Positions 33,066 through 41,086 of a DNA stretch of 64,000 nt are shown in pieces (the stretch's first letter is position 1; each line of letters opens with the position of its first letter). The notes beneath the pieces are model-generated. The model saw only the letters and a program-made list of their open reading frames with translations, was not told the DNA's origin and made no database searches. The translations under genes were made by a program, and so were the position numbers. Origin of the DNA: Limosilactobacillus fermentum (lineage in GTDB: Bacteria > Bacillota > Bacilli > Lactobacillales > Lactobacillaceae); NCBI RefSeq assembly GCF_013394085.1, contig NZ_CP040910.1, positions 859,317 through 923,316 of the forward strand. Reading direction: 5' to 3'.

Positions 33066-33737
33066 ATGACCATTACAAAAATCATGAGCGTCATCCTCCG
33101 GGGCTTCCCGGTGACGCTAACCCTGTTACTAGTTTCGTTTATTCTGGCTTCCCTATTAGGGGTGGCGCTGGGGTGGCTGTACTTACGGAAAAACGGCTTA
33201 CTCAGTGGTCTTGCACGTGTTTACTTAGGAATTGTTCGCGGGACGCCTCCCTTGTTAATGTTGTTACTCAGCTACTATGGGTTACCTGCGTTACTGAAGG
33301 GAGTGGGGATCAACATTGATGGTTGGTCCAAAATGACCTTCGGAATTATCGGACTGATGGTCGGATGGAGTGCTTATTTAGCCGAAGCTTTCCGGAGTGC
33401 TTACCTAGCCGTAGATCAGGGGCAATTAGAGGCGGCGCTAGCAGTTGGAATTACTCCACGGCGGGCCTTCTTTCGGATCATTGTTCCCCAGGCTGCGTTG
33501 ATAGCCTTACCGAACATCGAGAACTTGTTTATTGGCTTGGTAAAGGGGACTTCCTTGGTCTATGTATTGGGACTTTACGATATGTATAACGAAGCGTCCA
33601 ACCTCTCTAATCAGACGAATGGGATTTACCAGTTACAAATATTTATCATCTTAGCGTTGATATACTGGGCCTTTGTCTTGTTAATCGAATGGGGCTTTCG
33701 AACGATTGCCCACCGCTATCAGAAGGTCTTAGGGTAG
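33066..33737 (+). CDS. Amino-acid ABC transporter permease 1 (system 1)
   Basis: 223 aa with about five membrane helices and the HisM/GlnP-type features: VRGTPPLLMLLLSYYGLP and the EAA loop EAALAVGITPRRAFFRIIVPQA that docks on the ATPase. Second transporter gene of the operon at 31283-35309; pairs with the next permease to form the channel. GGGGGCC precedes the ATG. Noticeably more AT-rich third positions than flanking genes. Confidence 0.92.
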   Translation: MTITKIMSVILRGFPVTLTLLLVSFILASLLGVALGWLYLRKNGLLSGLARVYLGIVRGTPPLLMLLLSYYGLPALLKGVGINIDGWSKMTFGIIGLMVGWSAYLAEAFRSAYLAVDQGQLEAALAVGITPRRAFFRIIVPQAALIALPNIENLFIGLVKGTSLVYVLGLYDMYNEASNLSNQTNGIYQLQIFIILALIYWAFVLLIEWGFRTIAHRYQKVLG

Positions 33738-33747
33738 GAGGGATTAA

Positions 33748-34452
33748 ATGTTTGATACAAAATTCGCGGTTGATTCCTTCAGCCAAATTGCCTCTGTTGC
33801 TCCGGTAACGCTGTTAATTGCCATTGTCGCTGCTGTTGTCGGCTTACTGTTAGCGATTTTGGTAGCGGTGGTTCGAGAACGTCAGGTTAAAGTGCTAGCC
33901 CCAATCGTGGCGGTGATTGTTTCCTTTGTTCGGGGAACGCCGATCATCGTTCAACTATACGTTGTTTACTATGGGTTGCCACAATTATTAGTAGTAATGA
34001 AGGGGTGGGGGTGGAATACTAACCCGAATGGCCTACCAGCTCTGGTAATCGCCTTTACCGCCTTTTCATTAAACGTAATGGCCAATCTATCGGAAAGCAT
34101 TCGTTCCGCCTACCATGCTGTTGACTACGGTCAGTATGAAGCGGCGGTGGCGGTGGGGATGACGCCGCTACGAGCGATAATTCAAATCGTCGTTCCGCAG
34201 TTAATCGCTAATTTGATTCCCAATTTCACTAATATCTTCTTGGACCTGATTAAGGATACCGCATTGGTATACAACATTGGGATTGTTGAAATTATGGGGG
34301 AAGCCAATATTATTTCCGCTATCGGGTTTAAGTACTTAGAAACTTACGTAGATGCGTTAATCATTTACATTATCATTTGCTGGTTCTTTGCCAAGCTGTT
34401 CCAAGTAATTGAATTAATCATTCGGCGCTCGTCATCACGAGCTCACCACTAA
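33748..34452 (+). CDS. Amino-acid ABC transporter permease 2 (system 1)
   Basis: 234 aa with about five helices. Contains SFVRGTPIIVQLYVVYYGLP and the EAA loop YEAAVAVGMTPLRAIIQIVVPQ. Starts 10 nt after permease 1 behind TAGGAGGGATT. Together with permease 1, the ATPase and the binding protein it makes a complete polar-amino-acid uptake system. Confidence 0.92.
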   Translation: MFDTKFAVDSFSQIASVAPVTLLIAIVAAVVGLLLAILVAVVRERQVKVLAPIVAVIVSFVRGTPIIVQLYVVYYGLPQLLVVMKGWGWNTNPNGLPALVIAFTAFSLNVMANLSESIRSAYHAVDYGQYEAAVAVGMTPLRAIIQIVVPQLIANLIPNFTNIFLDLIKDTALVYNIGIVEIMGEANIISAIGFKYLETYVDALIIYIIICWFFAKLFQVIELIIRRSSSRAHH

Positions 34453-34472
34453 CTAGAAAGGAATTTTAGCTA

Positions 34473-35309
34473 ATGAAACTCAAAAACATTATTTTAACCT
34501 TCGCCGTCACAGGGCTAGCCTCACTGGGACTTGCCACGACTAGTCACGCTGCTACAACCGTGACTGTTGCTGCCCCGAACGGAAACTCTGTTTACGTTAC
34601 GAACACTGATAAGGGGCCTGGTGGCTACCTAGGAGCTCTAATCAAAAAGATCGACCAGGACTTACCGCAATACAAGTTTAAGACGACCTTTACTTCACAA
34701 AATGCAGTCTTTGCAGGTTTGCAATCCGGGAAGTATGATGTGGCTTTAAATAATTCTTGGTACAACAAGGAACGGTTTGCTAATTACTACCACACCCGGG
34801 CGATTGGGTTAGATGATTTGCGTTTGGTTTACCGTAAGGGTGGTAAGAGCGCTAACTCACTTGCTGAAGTGGCGAAGAAAAACCTCAAGTTAGTGCCTGT
34901 TTCGACTGATGACGCTCGGTACAGTGTGATTGAAAACTACAATAAGAGTCATCCAAAGAACAAGATTAACCTAAAGGCGATTGGTGATCAGTCATCAGCT
35001 GACGCTTTAAAGGAAGTCGCCGATGGTCAATACGACGTTGCCATCTACCCTTATCCTTCTTACAAGCAGATTGCCAACACTGCGGAAGGGAAGAAATTGA
35101 CGGTTTCTAAGTCAATTGGGCAGGAAAGTCCGTACCTGTTGCTACACAAGTCAGCAAAGAATAAGAAGTTGACGGAAGTTTTGAACAAGGAAATCAAGAA
35201 GTTGTACGAAGATGGTTACCTGCAAAAGTTAACTAAGAAGTACCTCTATGAAGATACCTTCAAGCTTCCTGGAGCGAAGAAGAACTACAACGCCGAATTT
35301 AATAAGTAG
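34473..35309 (+). CDS. Amino-acid ABC transporter substrate-binding protein (system 1)
   Basis: 278 aa. A Sec signal with cleavage site TSHA-AT near residue 27 and no lipobox cysteine, then a family-3 periplasmic-binding fold (AVFAGLQSGKYDVALNNSWY, then VADGQYDVAIYPYPSY). Lysine-rich, so the mature protein is basic and could be held electrostatically to the cell surface, as reported for BspA. Binding-site residues are too divergent to assign the ligand by eye. Last gene of the operon; no clear terminator follows before the next promoter at 35361. Confidence 0.9.
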   Translation: MKLKNIILTFAVTGLASLGLATTSHAATTVTVAAPNGNSVYVTNTDKGPGGYLGALIKKIDQDLPQYKFKTTFTSQNAVFAGLQSGKYDVALNNSWYNKERFANYYHTRAIGLDDLRLVYRKGGKSANSLAEVAKKNLKLVPVSTDDARYSVIENYNKSHPKNKINLKAIGDQSSADALKEVADGQYDVAIYPYPSYKQIANTAEGKKLTVSKSIGQESPYLLLHKSAKNKKLTEVLNKEIKKLYEDGYLQKLTKKYLYEDTFKLPGAKKNYNAEFNK

Positions 35310-35360
35310 GATTGACTAAGAACGAGAGGACGACATCATAAATTAGAATAAACTTAGATA

Positions 35361-35389
35361 TTGACATTAATTATTAGAGGGCTTATCCT
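35361..35389 (+). promoter_or_regulatory. Promoter of leader peptide 2 operon
   Basis: TTGACA (35361-35366), a 17-nt spacer, TATCCT (35384-35389), 25 nt before the leader start. Confidence 0.82.
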
Positions 35390-35414
35390 TACAATATCAT
35401 CAAAGAAGGGAAGA

Positions 35415-35549
35415 ATGTTCACCATGCCAGCTACTAAACTGCAAATGATGTGCGCAATGCCATGTTGTACGATGATGTGCAACATGTTCTTTGGCATACA
35501 CTTGCAGCGTGGTGAAGCTACTTCCGTTAAATCCTCGTACTTATTTTAA
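35415..35549 (+). CDS. Met/Cys-rich leader peptide 2
   Basis: 44 codons with 8 Met and 4 Cys, concentrated in the run MMCAMPCCTMMCNM (codons 11-24). AGAAGGGA precedes; ATG 35415 or in-frame ATG 35424 may be used. The Cys/Met codons sit in nested pairings: CATGTTGTAC (35461-35470) with GTGCAACATG (35477-35486), and CTGCAA (35439-35444) with TTGCAG (35502-35507). A strong intrinsic terminator follows 14 nt after the stop, then a four-gene ABC transporter. The codon bias is far beyond chance and fits an attenuation leader sensing cysteine and methionine supply. It could alternatively be a metal-binding micropeptide, but its position and the terminator argue for attenuation. Confidence 0.8.
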   Translation: MFTMPATKLQMMCAMPCCTMMCNMFFGIHLQRGEATSVKSSYLF

Positions 35550-35563
35550 GTAAGAGAAATGGG

Positions 35564-35600
35564 AAGCCCCTGATCACACTGTGGTCAGGGGCTTTTTTGA
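35564..35600 (+). terminator. Attenuator terminator of leader peptide 2
   Basis: AAGCCCCTGATCAC (35564-35577) pairs with GTGGTCAGGGGCTT (35581-35594; one G-U), followed by TTTT. It lies between the leader ORF and the first permease gene, so the operon needs antitermination. Confidence 0.92.
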
Positions 35601-35628
35601 TGAAATTGAATGGAAAGAGGGTTTGTTT

Positions 35629-36288
35629 GTGTCCTGGGAAGTAATTCAGCAAAGCTTACCAATGTTTGAACAGGGCTTGATTGCAACCCTGTGGCTCTCG
35701 GCGGTGGGGATCGTCGGCTCGCTGATTGTCGGTGTGATTGTCAGCCTGGTTCAGTTCTTTCGGGTGCCCGTCTTACGCCAAGTCTGCACGGTTTACGTGG
35801 AAATTTCGCGTAACACCCCGCTGTTAATCCAGCTCTTCTTCTTGTACTACGCCTTCCCGGTGATTGGTTTGAAGATGAACGCCGTGACCTGCGGGATTGT
35901 CGGCTTGATTTTTCTTGGGGGTTCGTACATGGCCGAGGGGTTCACTGGTGGTTTTGCCGGGGTTAGCAAGGGGCAGTTGGAAACGGGCAAGGCGATCGGG
36001 ATGAACCAGTGGCAACTGGCCCGCTACGTCGTCTTCCCCCAGGGGTTTGCCCTGAGCATGCCGGCGCTGGCGGCCAACATGATCTTTTTGATCAAGGAAA
36101 CCTCGATTTTTTCGGTGATCGCGATTCCGGAATTGACGAACACGGCCCTCGATTTGATTGGGCTGTACTACCGGTCCAATGAGTATCTGTTGGTCTTGGT
36201 GATTGGTTACGCCATTATCTTGATTCCGCTGATCTTAGTGTTGAACTGGCTGGAAAGGAGGGTGCGCTATGGCACATTCGGGGATTAA
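35629..36288 (+). CDS. Amino-acid ABC transporter permease 1 (system 2)
   Basis: 219 aa with five helices. SRNTPLLIQLFFLYYAFP and EAA-loop region KGQLETGKAIGMNQWQLARYVVFPQ mark a HisM/GlnP-type permease. The start is taken as GTG 35629, 7 nt behind GAAAGAGGG; the frame opens upstream inside the terminator, which cannot be coding. Overlaps the next permease by 20 nt. Third-position GC is high, unlike system 1. Confidence 0.9.
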   Translation: MSWEVIQQSLPMFEQGLIATLWLSAVGIVGSLIVGVIVSLVQFFRVPVLRQVCTVYVEISRNTPLLIQLFFLYYAFPVIGLKMNAVTCGIVGLIFLGGSYMAEGFTGGFAGVSKGQLETGKAIGMNQWQLARYVVFPQGFALSMPALAANMIFLIKETSIFSVIAIPELTNTALDLIGLYYRSNEYLLVLVIGYAIILIPLILVLNWLERRVRYGTFGD

Positions 36289-36940
36289 CGTCTTGTTAGA
36301 GGGATCCAACTTCTCCCGGCTGATGGGCGGCTTATGGGTCAGCGTTTGGATCGCCGTGGTGTCGCTCTTCTTTGGCTTGATTGTCGGGACGGTCTTTGGG
36401 GTCTTGCGGACGACCAAGAGCAGGGTGCTCCGCTTCATCCTGCGCTTGTACCTGGAAATCTTTCGGATCATCCCAACGGTGGTGCTCTTATTCTTGGTTT
36501 ACTACATCCTGCCGCGCCAGTTGCACATTAACATGCCGGCGGATTGGATGGCGGTGCTCGCCTTTTCGCTGTGGGTGGCCGCCGAATTTAGCGACATCGT
36601 CCGCGGGGCGATTCAATCGGTGCCGCGACACCAACGCGAATCGGGGTTGGCAATTGGCTTAACCCGCTTCCAGCTCTTCCGTTACATCCTCTTGCCCCAG
36701 GCAATGAAGCTGGAAGTACCGGCCGCCATCAACTTGGCGACCCGGGTGGTCAAAACGACCTCCCTGTTGATGATCATCAGCATCATGGACGTCATCAACG
36801 TCGGTCAACAGATCATCGAAGCCAACAATTCAACCTACCCAACCGGGGTGTTTTGGGTCTACGGGTTAATCTTTTTCTTGTACTTCATCATCGACTACCT
36901 GTTGTCGCTGTGGGCAAGAAAGCTAACCGCCCGGCAGTAA
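36269..36940 (+). CDS. Amino-acid ABC transporter permease 2 (system 2)
   Basis: 223 aa with about five helices, FRIIPTVVLLFLVYYILP and EAA-like SVPRHQRESGLAIGLTRFQLFRYILLPQA. GAAAGGAGGGTGCGCT before the ATG, inside the 3' end of permease 1, so translation is coupled. Partner of permease 1 in the leader-2-controlled transporter. Confidence 0.92.
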   Translation: MAHSGINVLLEGSNFSRLMGGLWVSVWIAVVSLFFGLIVGTVFGVLRTTKSRVLRFILRLYLEIFRIIPTVVLLFLVYYILPRQLHINMPADWMAVLAFSLWVAAEFSDIVRGAIQSVPRHQRESGLAIGLTRFQLFRYILLPQAMKLEVPAAINLATRVVKTTSLLMIISIMDVINVGQQIIEANNSTYPTGVFWVYGLIFFLYFIIDYLLSLWARKLTARQ

Positions 36941-36950
36941 GGAGGAGCGT

Positions 36951-37691
36951 ATGACGGAAGAAATTTTAAAGGTAAGTCACTTAAATAAGTTTTACGGTGA
37001 CTGGCAGGCCCTGCACGACATCAACTTCGACCTCAAAAAGGGCGAGGTGTTAGCTCTACTCGGGCCGTCGGGGTCGGGGAAGAGCACCCTGATCCGCTGT
37101 TTAAACGGGTTAGAAGAGTATCGTGACGGCGAGATCGTCTTTAACGGCGCCAAGGTGGAGCCCAGCGAGAAGAATTGGCAACGGCTGCGCCAAAAGATCG
37201 GGATGGTCTTTCAAAGCTACGACCTCTTCCCGAACATGACGGTCTTAGAAAACATTTTGTTGGGGCCGACCAAGGTCCAAAAGCGCGACCGGGCGACGGT
37301 GGAGCAAGAGGCCCTGGCCTTACTTGACCGGGTCGGGTTAAAGGAGCATGCCAACTCCTACCCGCGCCAGCTGTCGGGGGGCCAAAAACAACGGGTGGCC
37401 ATCGTTCGTGCCTTGGCCTTGCAGCCCGAGGTGATGCTCTTTGACGAAGTCACGGCGTCCCTGGACCCGGAAATGGTCCGCGGGATCTTAGACATCATCA
37501 AGGAACTGGCCAACGACGGGTCGATGACGATGCTGATCGTCACCCACGAAATGAACTTTGCCGCCCAAATTGCCGACCGGGTTCTGTTCCTAGAGGACGG
37601 GCGCATTTTGGAAGATACCCCGGGTCAGCAATTCTTTACCAACTCCCAGACCAAACGGGCGCGGGATTTCTTGGAAAGCATGGATTTTTAA
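36951..37691 (+). CDS. Amino-acid ABC transporter ATPase (system 2)
   Basis: 246 aa. Walker A GPSGSGKST, VFQSYDLFPNMTVLEN (Q-loop), LSGGQKQR, Walker B VMLFDEVTASLDPE and switch His IVTHEM. The Walker B region reads DEVTASLDP rather than the common DEPTSALDP; the catalytic Glu remains. GGAGGAGCGT before the ATG. Follows permease 2 by 10 nt. Confidence 0.93.
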   Translation: MTEEILKVSHLNKFYGDWQALHDINFDLKKGEVLALLGPSGSGKSTLIRCLNGLEEYRDGEIVFNGAKVEPSEKNWQRLRQKIGMVFQSYDLFPNMTVLENILLGPTKVQKRDRATVEQEALALLDRVGLKEHANSYPRQLSGGQKQRVAIVRALALQPEVMLFDEVTASLDPEMVRGILDIIKELANDGSMTMLIVTHEMNFAAQIADRVLFLEDGRILEDTPGQQFFTNSQTKRARDFLESMDF

Positions 37692-37706
37692 TAAGGGAGA
37701 AAGCAA

Positions 37707-38561
37707 ATGAAGAAGATTCAAAAATTAATAGTAGGGTTGTTAACCGTCCTGAGTATCTTTTCGCTCGTTTCCTTTGCCGGCCTGTCTTCAGCCAAGGCCG
37801 ACAGCAACCAAAGTTCCGTTTCGGCGATTAAAAAGCGCGGTTACATCCGGATCGCCGTTTTTGGCGACTTACAACCATACGGCTGGGTCAACAAGGACGG
37901 TAAGCGGGTTGGTTACGACGTCCGGTTAGCCCGGCAGATTGCCAAGGACCTCGGGGTCAAGGTTAAGTTCGTCCAGGTGAACGCTAACAACCGGGTCGAC
38001 ACCCTGAATTCTAATAAGGCCGACCTGGTCTTGGCAAACTTCACCGTGACCGACGAACGTAAGCAAGTGGTTGACTTTGCTAAGCCATACATGAAGGTTT
38101 CAATCGGGGTCGTTTCCCTGAAGTCCGACCCGATCACTAAGGTCAGCCAATTGAAGAACAAGAGCATCATCATCAACAAGGGGACGACGGCCGAAAACTA
38201 CTTCGTTTCCAACCAATCCAAGCTCGGCATCAAGTCGATCTTGAAGTTTGACACCAAGACCCAACAGTTTAACGCCTTAAAGAACAAGCGGGCTAACGCC
38301 TTGGCTGATGATAACTCCTACCTTTACGCTTGGGTTAAGAAGAACCCGAAGTACACGGTCGGCATCAAGACCCTCGGGCCTTCCCAAGACATTTCCCCGG
38401 CCGTCAAGAAGGGCAACAAGTCACTGTTGAACTGGACCAACAAGGAAATCACCAAGCTCAACAAGGACGGCTTCTTTAAGACCGACTTTAACAAGGAACT
38501 CAAGCCGTACTTCGGTAGTGAAGTCAAGGCTTCCGACATTATCATCACTAACGATAAATAA
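37707..38561 (+). CDS. bspA: Basic amino-acid-binding protein, BspA-like (probable cystine)
   Basis: 284 aa. Sec signal (hydrophobic residues 8-28) ending SSAKA-D with no lipobox cysteine, then a family-3 binding fold: RIAVFGDLQPYGWVNKDGKR, GYDVRLARQIAKDLGVKVKF, NKADLVLANFTVTDERKQVVDFA (ligand-contact region). Strongly lysine-rich. This matches published descriptions of BspA of L. fermentum, a basic, non-lipidated surface protein of an L-cystine ABC transporter. Identity is judged by character, not alignment. The Cys/Met leader upstream agrees with a cystine role. A palindromic repeat remnant begins right after the stop. Confidence 0.72.
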   Translation: MKKIQKLIVGLLTVLSIFSLVSFAGLSSAKADSNQSSVSAIKKRGYIRIAVFGDLQPYGWVNKDGKRVGYDVRLARQIAKDLGVKVKFVQVNANNRVDTLNSNKADLVLANFTVTDERKQVVDFAKPYMKVSIGVVSLKSDPITKVSQLKNKSIIINKGTTAENYFVSNQSKLGIKSILKFDTKTQQFNALKNKRANALADDNSYLYAWVKKNPKYTVGIKTLGPSQDISPAVKKGNKSLLNWTNKEITKLNKDGFFKTDFNKELKPYFGSEVKASDIIITNDK

Positions 38562-38562
38562 C

Positions 38563-38730
38563 GGGGAGCACGTTATTGGAAGTGCGACTCAACCAGTGGG
38601 CAGGCCGCGGGCTAAGACCTAGATACAGGTTAGCGCGCCAGCGGTGTTCTGTGGCTGGACTTAGCCACTAGGTCTGCGGTTGAGAAGCACGTTATTGGAA
38701 GTGCGACTCAATTTGCTCGATAAGAAGTAC
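38563..38730. repeat. Intergenic palindromic repeat, copy H with tandem arm remnants
   Basis: Complete copy from GTGCGACTCAACC (38582-38594) to GGTTGAGAAGCAC (38678-38690), with core GCAGGCCGCGGGCTAAG and CTTAGCCACTAGGTCTGC. It is preceded by a right-arm fragment (GGGGAGCACGTTATTGGA, 38563-38580) and followed by another left arm (GTGCGACTCAA, 38701-38711), as if copies had been in tandem and then lost. Confidence 0.85.
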
Positions 38731-38805
38731 GCTCTCCTTTGATAGGAAGTGAAATAAGGGTGTGGGAAACGGAAGGTTTGCCGCATCTTTTTTTGTGGTT
38801 ACACA

Positions 38806-38893
38806 GCTAACGTGGCCCTGAGTACGGGTAAGAAGGGGCGCCAGCCGGTTCCCTAGCATAACCATGCGGTCCGTTTAGTAGGGTGCCAGTTAC
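38806..38893. repeat. Degenerate copy of the palindromic repeat
   Basis: AGCTAACGTGG...GAGTACGGGTAAGAAGGGGCGCC and CCCTAGCATAACCATGCGGTCCG resemble the family core but arms no longer pair well. The rest of 38731-38990 shows only a small GC-rich hairpin before a T-run (about 38765-38797) and possible promoter sequences for the SDR gene. Confidence 0.45.
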
Positions 38894-38991
38894 TTTTTAT
38901 TAATTAATCGATAAATATCATTACAAAGAAACCGTTACCATGGCATAATGTAATTAATGAAATCCGCAGAGGATCGAAAGGAGATGCTGCT

Positions 38992-39735
38992 ATGGGACAG
39001 TTTGACAATAAGGTTGCCTTGGTTACCGGGGGAACGAAGGGGATTGGCTTAGCCATCGCCGAGCTGTTTTTGAAGGAAGGCGCCAAGGGGGTGGCCTTCA
39101 CCGGTCGTCACGAAGACGAAGGAAAAGCGGTTCAAGAACGCCTCGGTGAACGGTCTTTGTTCATCACCCAAGACGTTTCCAAGGAAGAAGATTGGCAAAA
39201 CGCCACCAAAGCCGTTGTTGAAAAATTTGGGCAGCTTGATGCGATTGTCAACAACGCCGGAATTGGGACTCCGCTGGGGATCGAGGAAATGACGCTCGAT
39301 CACTGGAACCGCGAAATCGCCATCGATTTAACAGGGACGATGTTAGGTTGCAAGTACGGGGTTAAAGCGATGAAGGAACATGGTGGCGCGATCGTCAACA
39401 TTAGTTCGATCGAAGGGATGATCGGTGACCCAACCGTTCCGGCCTACAACGCTGCTAAGGGGGGCGTCCGTCTCCTCACCAAGTCGGTAGCGCTTGAGTG
39501 TGCCGAAAAGGGTTACGCCATCCGCGTAAACTCGATTCACCCTGGGGTAATTGCCACGCCGCTGATCGATCACCTCGATGATGCGACCAAGCAATTCTAC
39601 ATCGACAAGCACCCAATGGGCCGGCTGGGAAAGCCGGAAGAAGTGGCTAAGATGGCTGTCTTTGTTGCTTCCGATGGGGCCTCCTTTAGCACCGGCTCCG
39701 AGTTTGTTGTCGATGGGGGCTACACGGCCCAATAA
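38992..39735 (+). CDS. Short-chain dehydrogenase/reductase (R-ADH-like)
   Basis: 247 aa classical SDR. Cofactor motif TGGTKGIG (residues 13-20), NNAG, catalytic Ser in NISSIEGMIGDP, YNAAK (Tyr/Lys), PG motif HPGVIATPL, and C-terminal TGSEFVVDGGYTAQ. The overall pattern, including the ending, closely follows the R-specific secondary-alcohol dehydrogenase of lactobacilli. The substrate is unknown. GAAAGGAGATGCTGCT before the ATG. It stands alone between sulfur-metabolism operons, with palindromic repeats on both sides. Confidence 0.88.
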   Translation: MGQFDNKVALVTGGTKGIGLAIAELFLKEGAKGVAFTGRHEDEGKAVQERLGERSLFITQDVSKEEDWQNATKAVVEKFGQLDAIVNNAGIGTPLGIEEMTLDHWNREIAIDLTGTMLGCKYGVKAMKEHGGAIVNISSIEGMIGDPTVPAYNAAKGGVRLLTKSVALECAEKGYAIRVNSIHPGVIATPLIDHLDDATKQFYIDKHPMGRLGKPEEVAKMAVFVASDGASFSTGSEFVVDGGYTAQ

Positions 39736-39742
39736 AAAGGAA

Positions 39743-39851
39743 GTGCGACCCAACCGTAAAGCAGGCCGTATGACTAAGAATAGGACACAGATTAGCGCGT
39801 CAGCGGTGTTCTGTGGCCAGACTTAGCCACTAGGCCCGTGGTTGGGCGCCC
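39743..39851. repeat. Intergenic palindromic repeat, copy I
   Basis: Left arm GTGCGACCCAACC (39743-39755), core GCAGGCCGTATGACTAAG and CTTAGCCACTAGGCCCG, right arm GGTTGGGCGCC (39840-39850). Confidence 0.85.
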
Positions 39852-39869
39852 GGCAAACCACAGGCAATT

Positions 39870-39909
39870 AAAAAGGAACTTGCGCACGCGTTGCGCAGGT
39901 TCCTTTTTT
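39870..39909. terminator. Bidirectional terminator between SDR and hom
   Basis: AAAAGGAACTTGCGCA pairs with TGCGCAGGTTCCTTTT across a short loop, with A/T runs on both sides, between convergent genes. Confidence 0.9.
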
Positions 39910-39913
39910 GCGT

Positions 39914-41074
39914 TCATTCTCCCAGTGCCAAGGTCTCTAGCCCCGGGTTCGTGGCCCGGAGCCGTTGCAAGTCTGTCGGGGTTAACGCGGGGGTAAGGGC
40001 GCTAGTGGCGTGGCGATCGCTGAACTGCAGGCCGGTTGGCAGTCCAGTCGGGTTAACGACCAGGTAGCGTTGCTTGGTGAGCGGTCGCCCGTTTTCAATG
40101 CGCAAACAGGCGCTGGAGCCGGTCAGCTGCTCGCCGCGACTCAGGCTAGCCAGGTCGGCTAAGACGCTGTTGGCAGTCGCCTTACCGCCCGCCCCGGGGC
40201 CGAGGTAGGTCGAGGTACCAACCAGGTCACTGTCAATCACGACCGCGTTGGTGACCCCGTCCACTTGGTAGAGGGGGTGGGAAGGGTTAAGTGCCACTGG
40301 GGCCACCTGGTAGTTAAGTTGGCCCCGGCTTTCCCAAGTTGAGGCTAATAGCTTGATCTTTAGCCCCCATTCCTTAGCCGCCGCAAACAGGCGGGGTGAA
40401 AGGTGGTCGATCCCGGTCGGGGCCAGTTGGGCGAGCGACAGGGTCCGGTGGAAGATCAGCTTGGTTAAGATGATTAGCTTATAGGCGGCGTCGATCCCGG
40501 TCACGTCCTTGGTTGGGTTGGCTTCGGCAAAGCCCTTTGCTTGGGCCTCCTTTAGGGCGGCGTCAAAGGAGAGCCCCTCCTGGTCAATGGCGGTGAGAAT
40601 GTAGTTACTGGTTCCGTTGAGGATCCCGCTGACCCGGCGGATCCGGTCGGGGGCCAGCCCCTCGTTGATCGTGCGGATGATTGGGATGCCACCCGCCACC
40701 GCCGCCTCGTAAGTCAAGGCGCCGCCGTACAGCTCCGCTAGCCGGTCGAGTTCGGTGCCGGCCGTGGCAACCAGGTCCTTATTGGCGGTGATTACCTGCT
40801 TGCCGTGGAGGAGGGCGGACGTGACGGCCTCTTTGGCGACCCCAATACCGCCGATTAGCTCAATTACCACGTCGACGGTCGGGTCTTCCACCGCCCGGCG
40901 CCAGTCGGTCGTCAATTGGGCGCCAGTGGGGAGTAAGACGGTTTGATGGCGTTCGGGGTGTTTAACCACTACCCAGGCTAATTGCCAAGCGCCGTTGGTT
41001 GAGGCAATCAGTTCGTCGAAGACCACCTGGCCAATTGTGCCCAAGCCCAGCAGGGTGATCCGTTTGTTATTCAT
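39914..41074 (-). CDS. hom: Homoserine dehydrogenase
   Basis: 386 aa NAD(P)-dependent enzyme converting aspartate semialdehyde to homoserine. N-terminal Rossmann motif ITLLGLGTIGQVVFDEL, VVIELIGGI, ITANKDLVA, YEAAVAGGIPII, LNGTSNYIL and DVTGIDAAYKLIIL (catalytic region). No C-terminal ACT domain is apparent; the length suits a short monofunctional form. ATG 41074 lies 8 nt behind AAGGAGG; ATG 41080 is too close to it. It follows metA with a 6-12 nt gap, so it is controlled by the Met T-box and supplies homoserine to MetA. Confidence 0.95.
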   Translation of the reverse strand: MNNKRITLLGLGTIGQVVFDELIASTNGAWQLAWVVVKHPERHQTVLLPTGAQLTTDWRRAVEDPTVDVVIELIGGIGVAKEAVTSALLHGKQVITANKDLVATAGTELDRLAELYGGALTYEAAVAGGIPIIRTINEGLAPDRIRRVSGILNGTSNYILTAIDQEGLSFDAALKEAQAKGFAEANPTKDVTGIDAAYKLIILTKLIFHRTLSLAQLAPTGIDHLSPRLFAAAKEWGLKIKLLASTWESRGQLNYQVAPVALNPSHPLYQVDGVTNAVVIDSDLVGTSTYLGPGAGGKATANSVLADLASLSRGEQLTGSSACLRIENGRPLTKQRYLVVNPTGLPTGLQFSDRHATSALTPALTPTDLQRLRATNPGLETLALGE

Positions 41075-41086
41075 GTTCATTCCTCC

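Noticed and set aside
35581..35628. N-terminal extension of the system 2 permease
   Set aside because: It would be encoded by the 3' arm of the attenuator terminator; the ribosome site points to GTG 35629.
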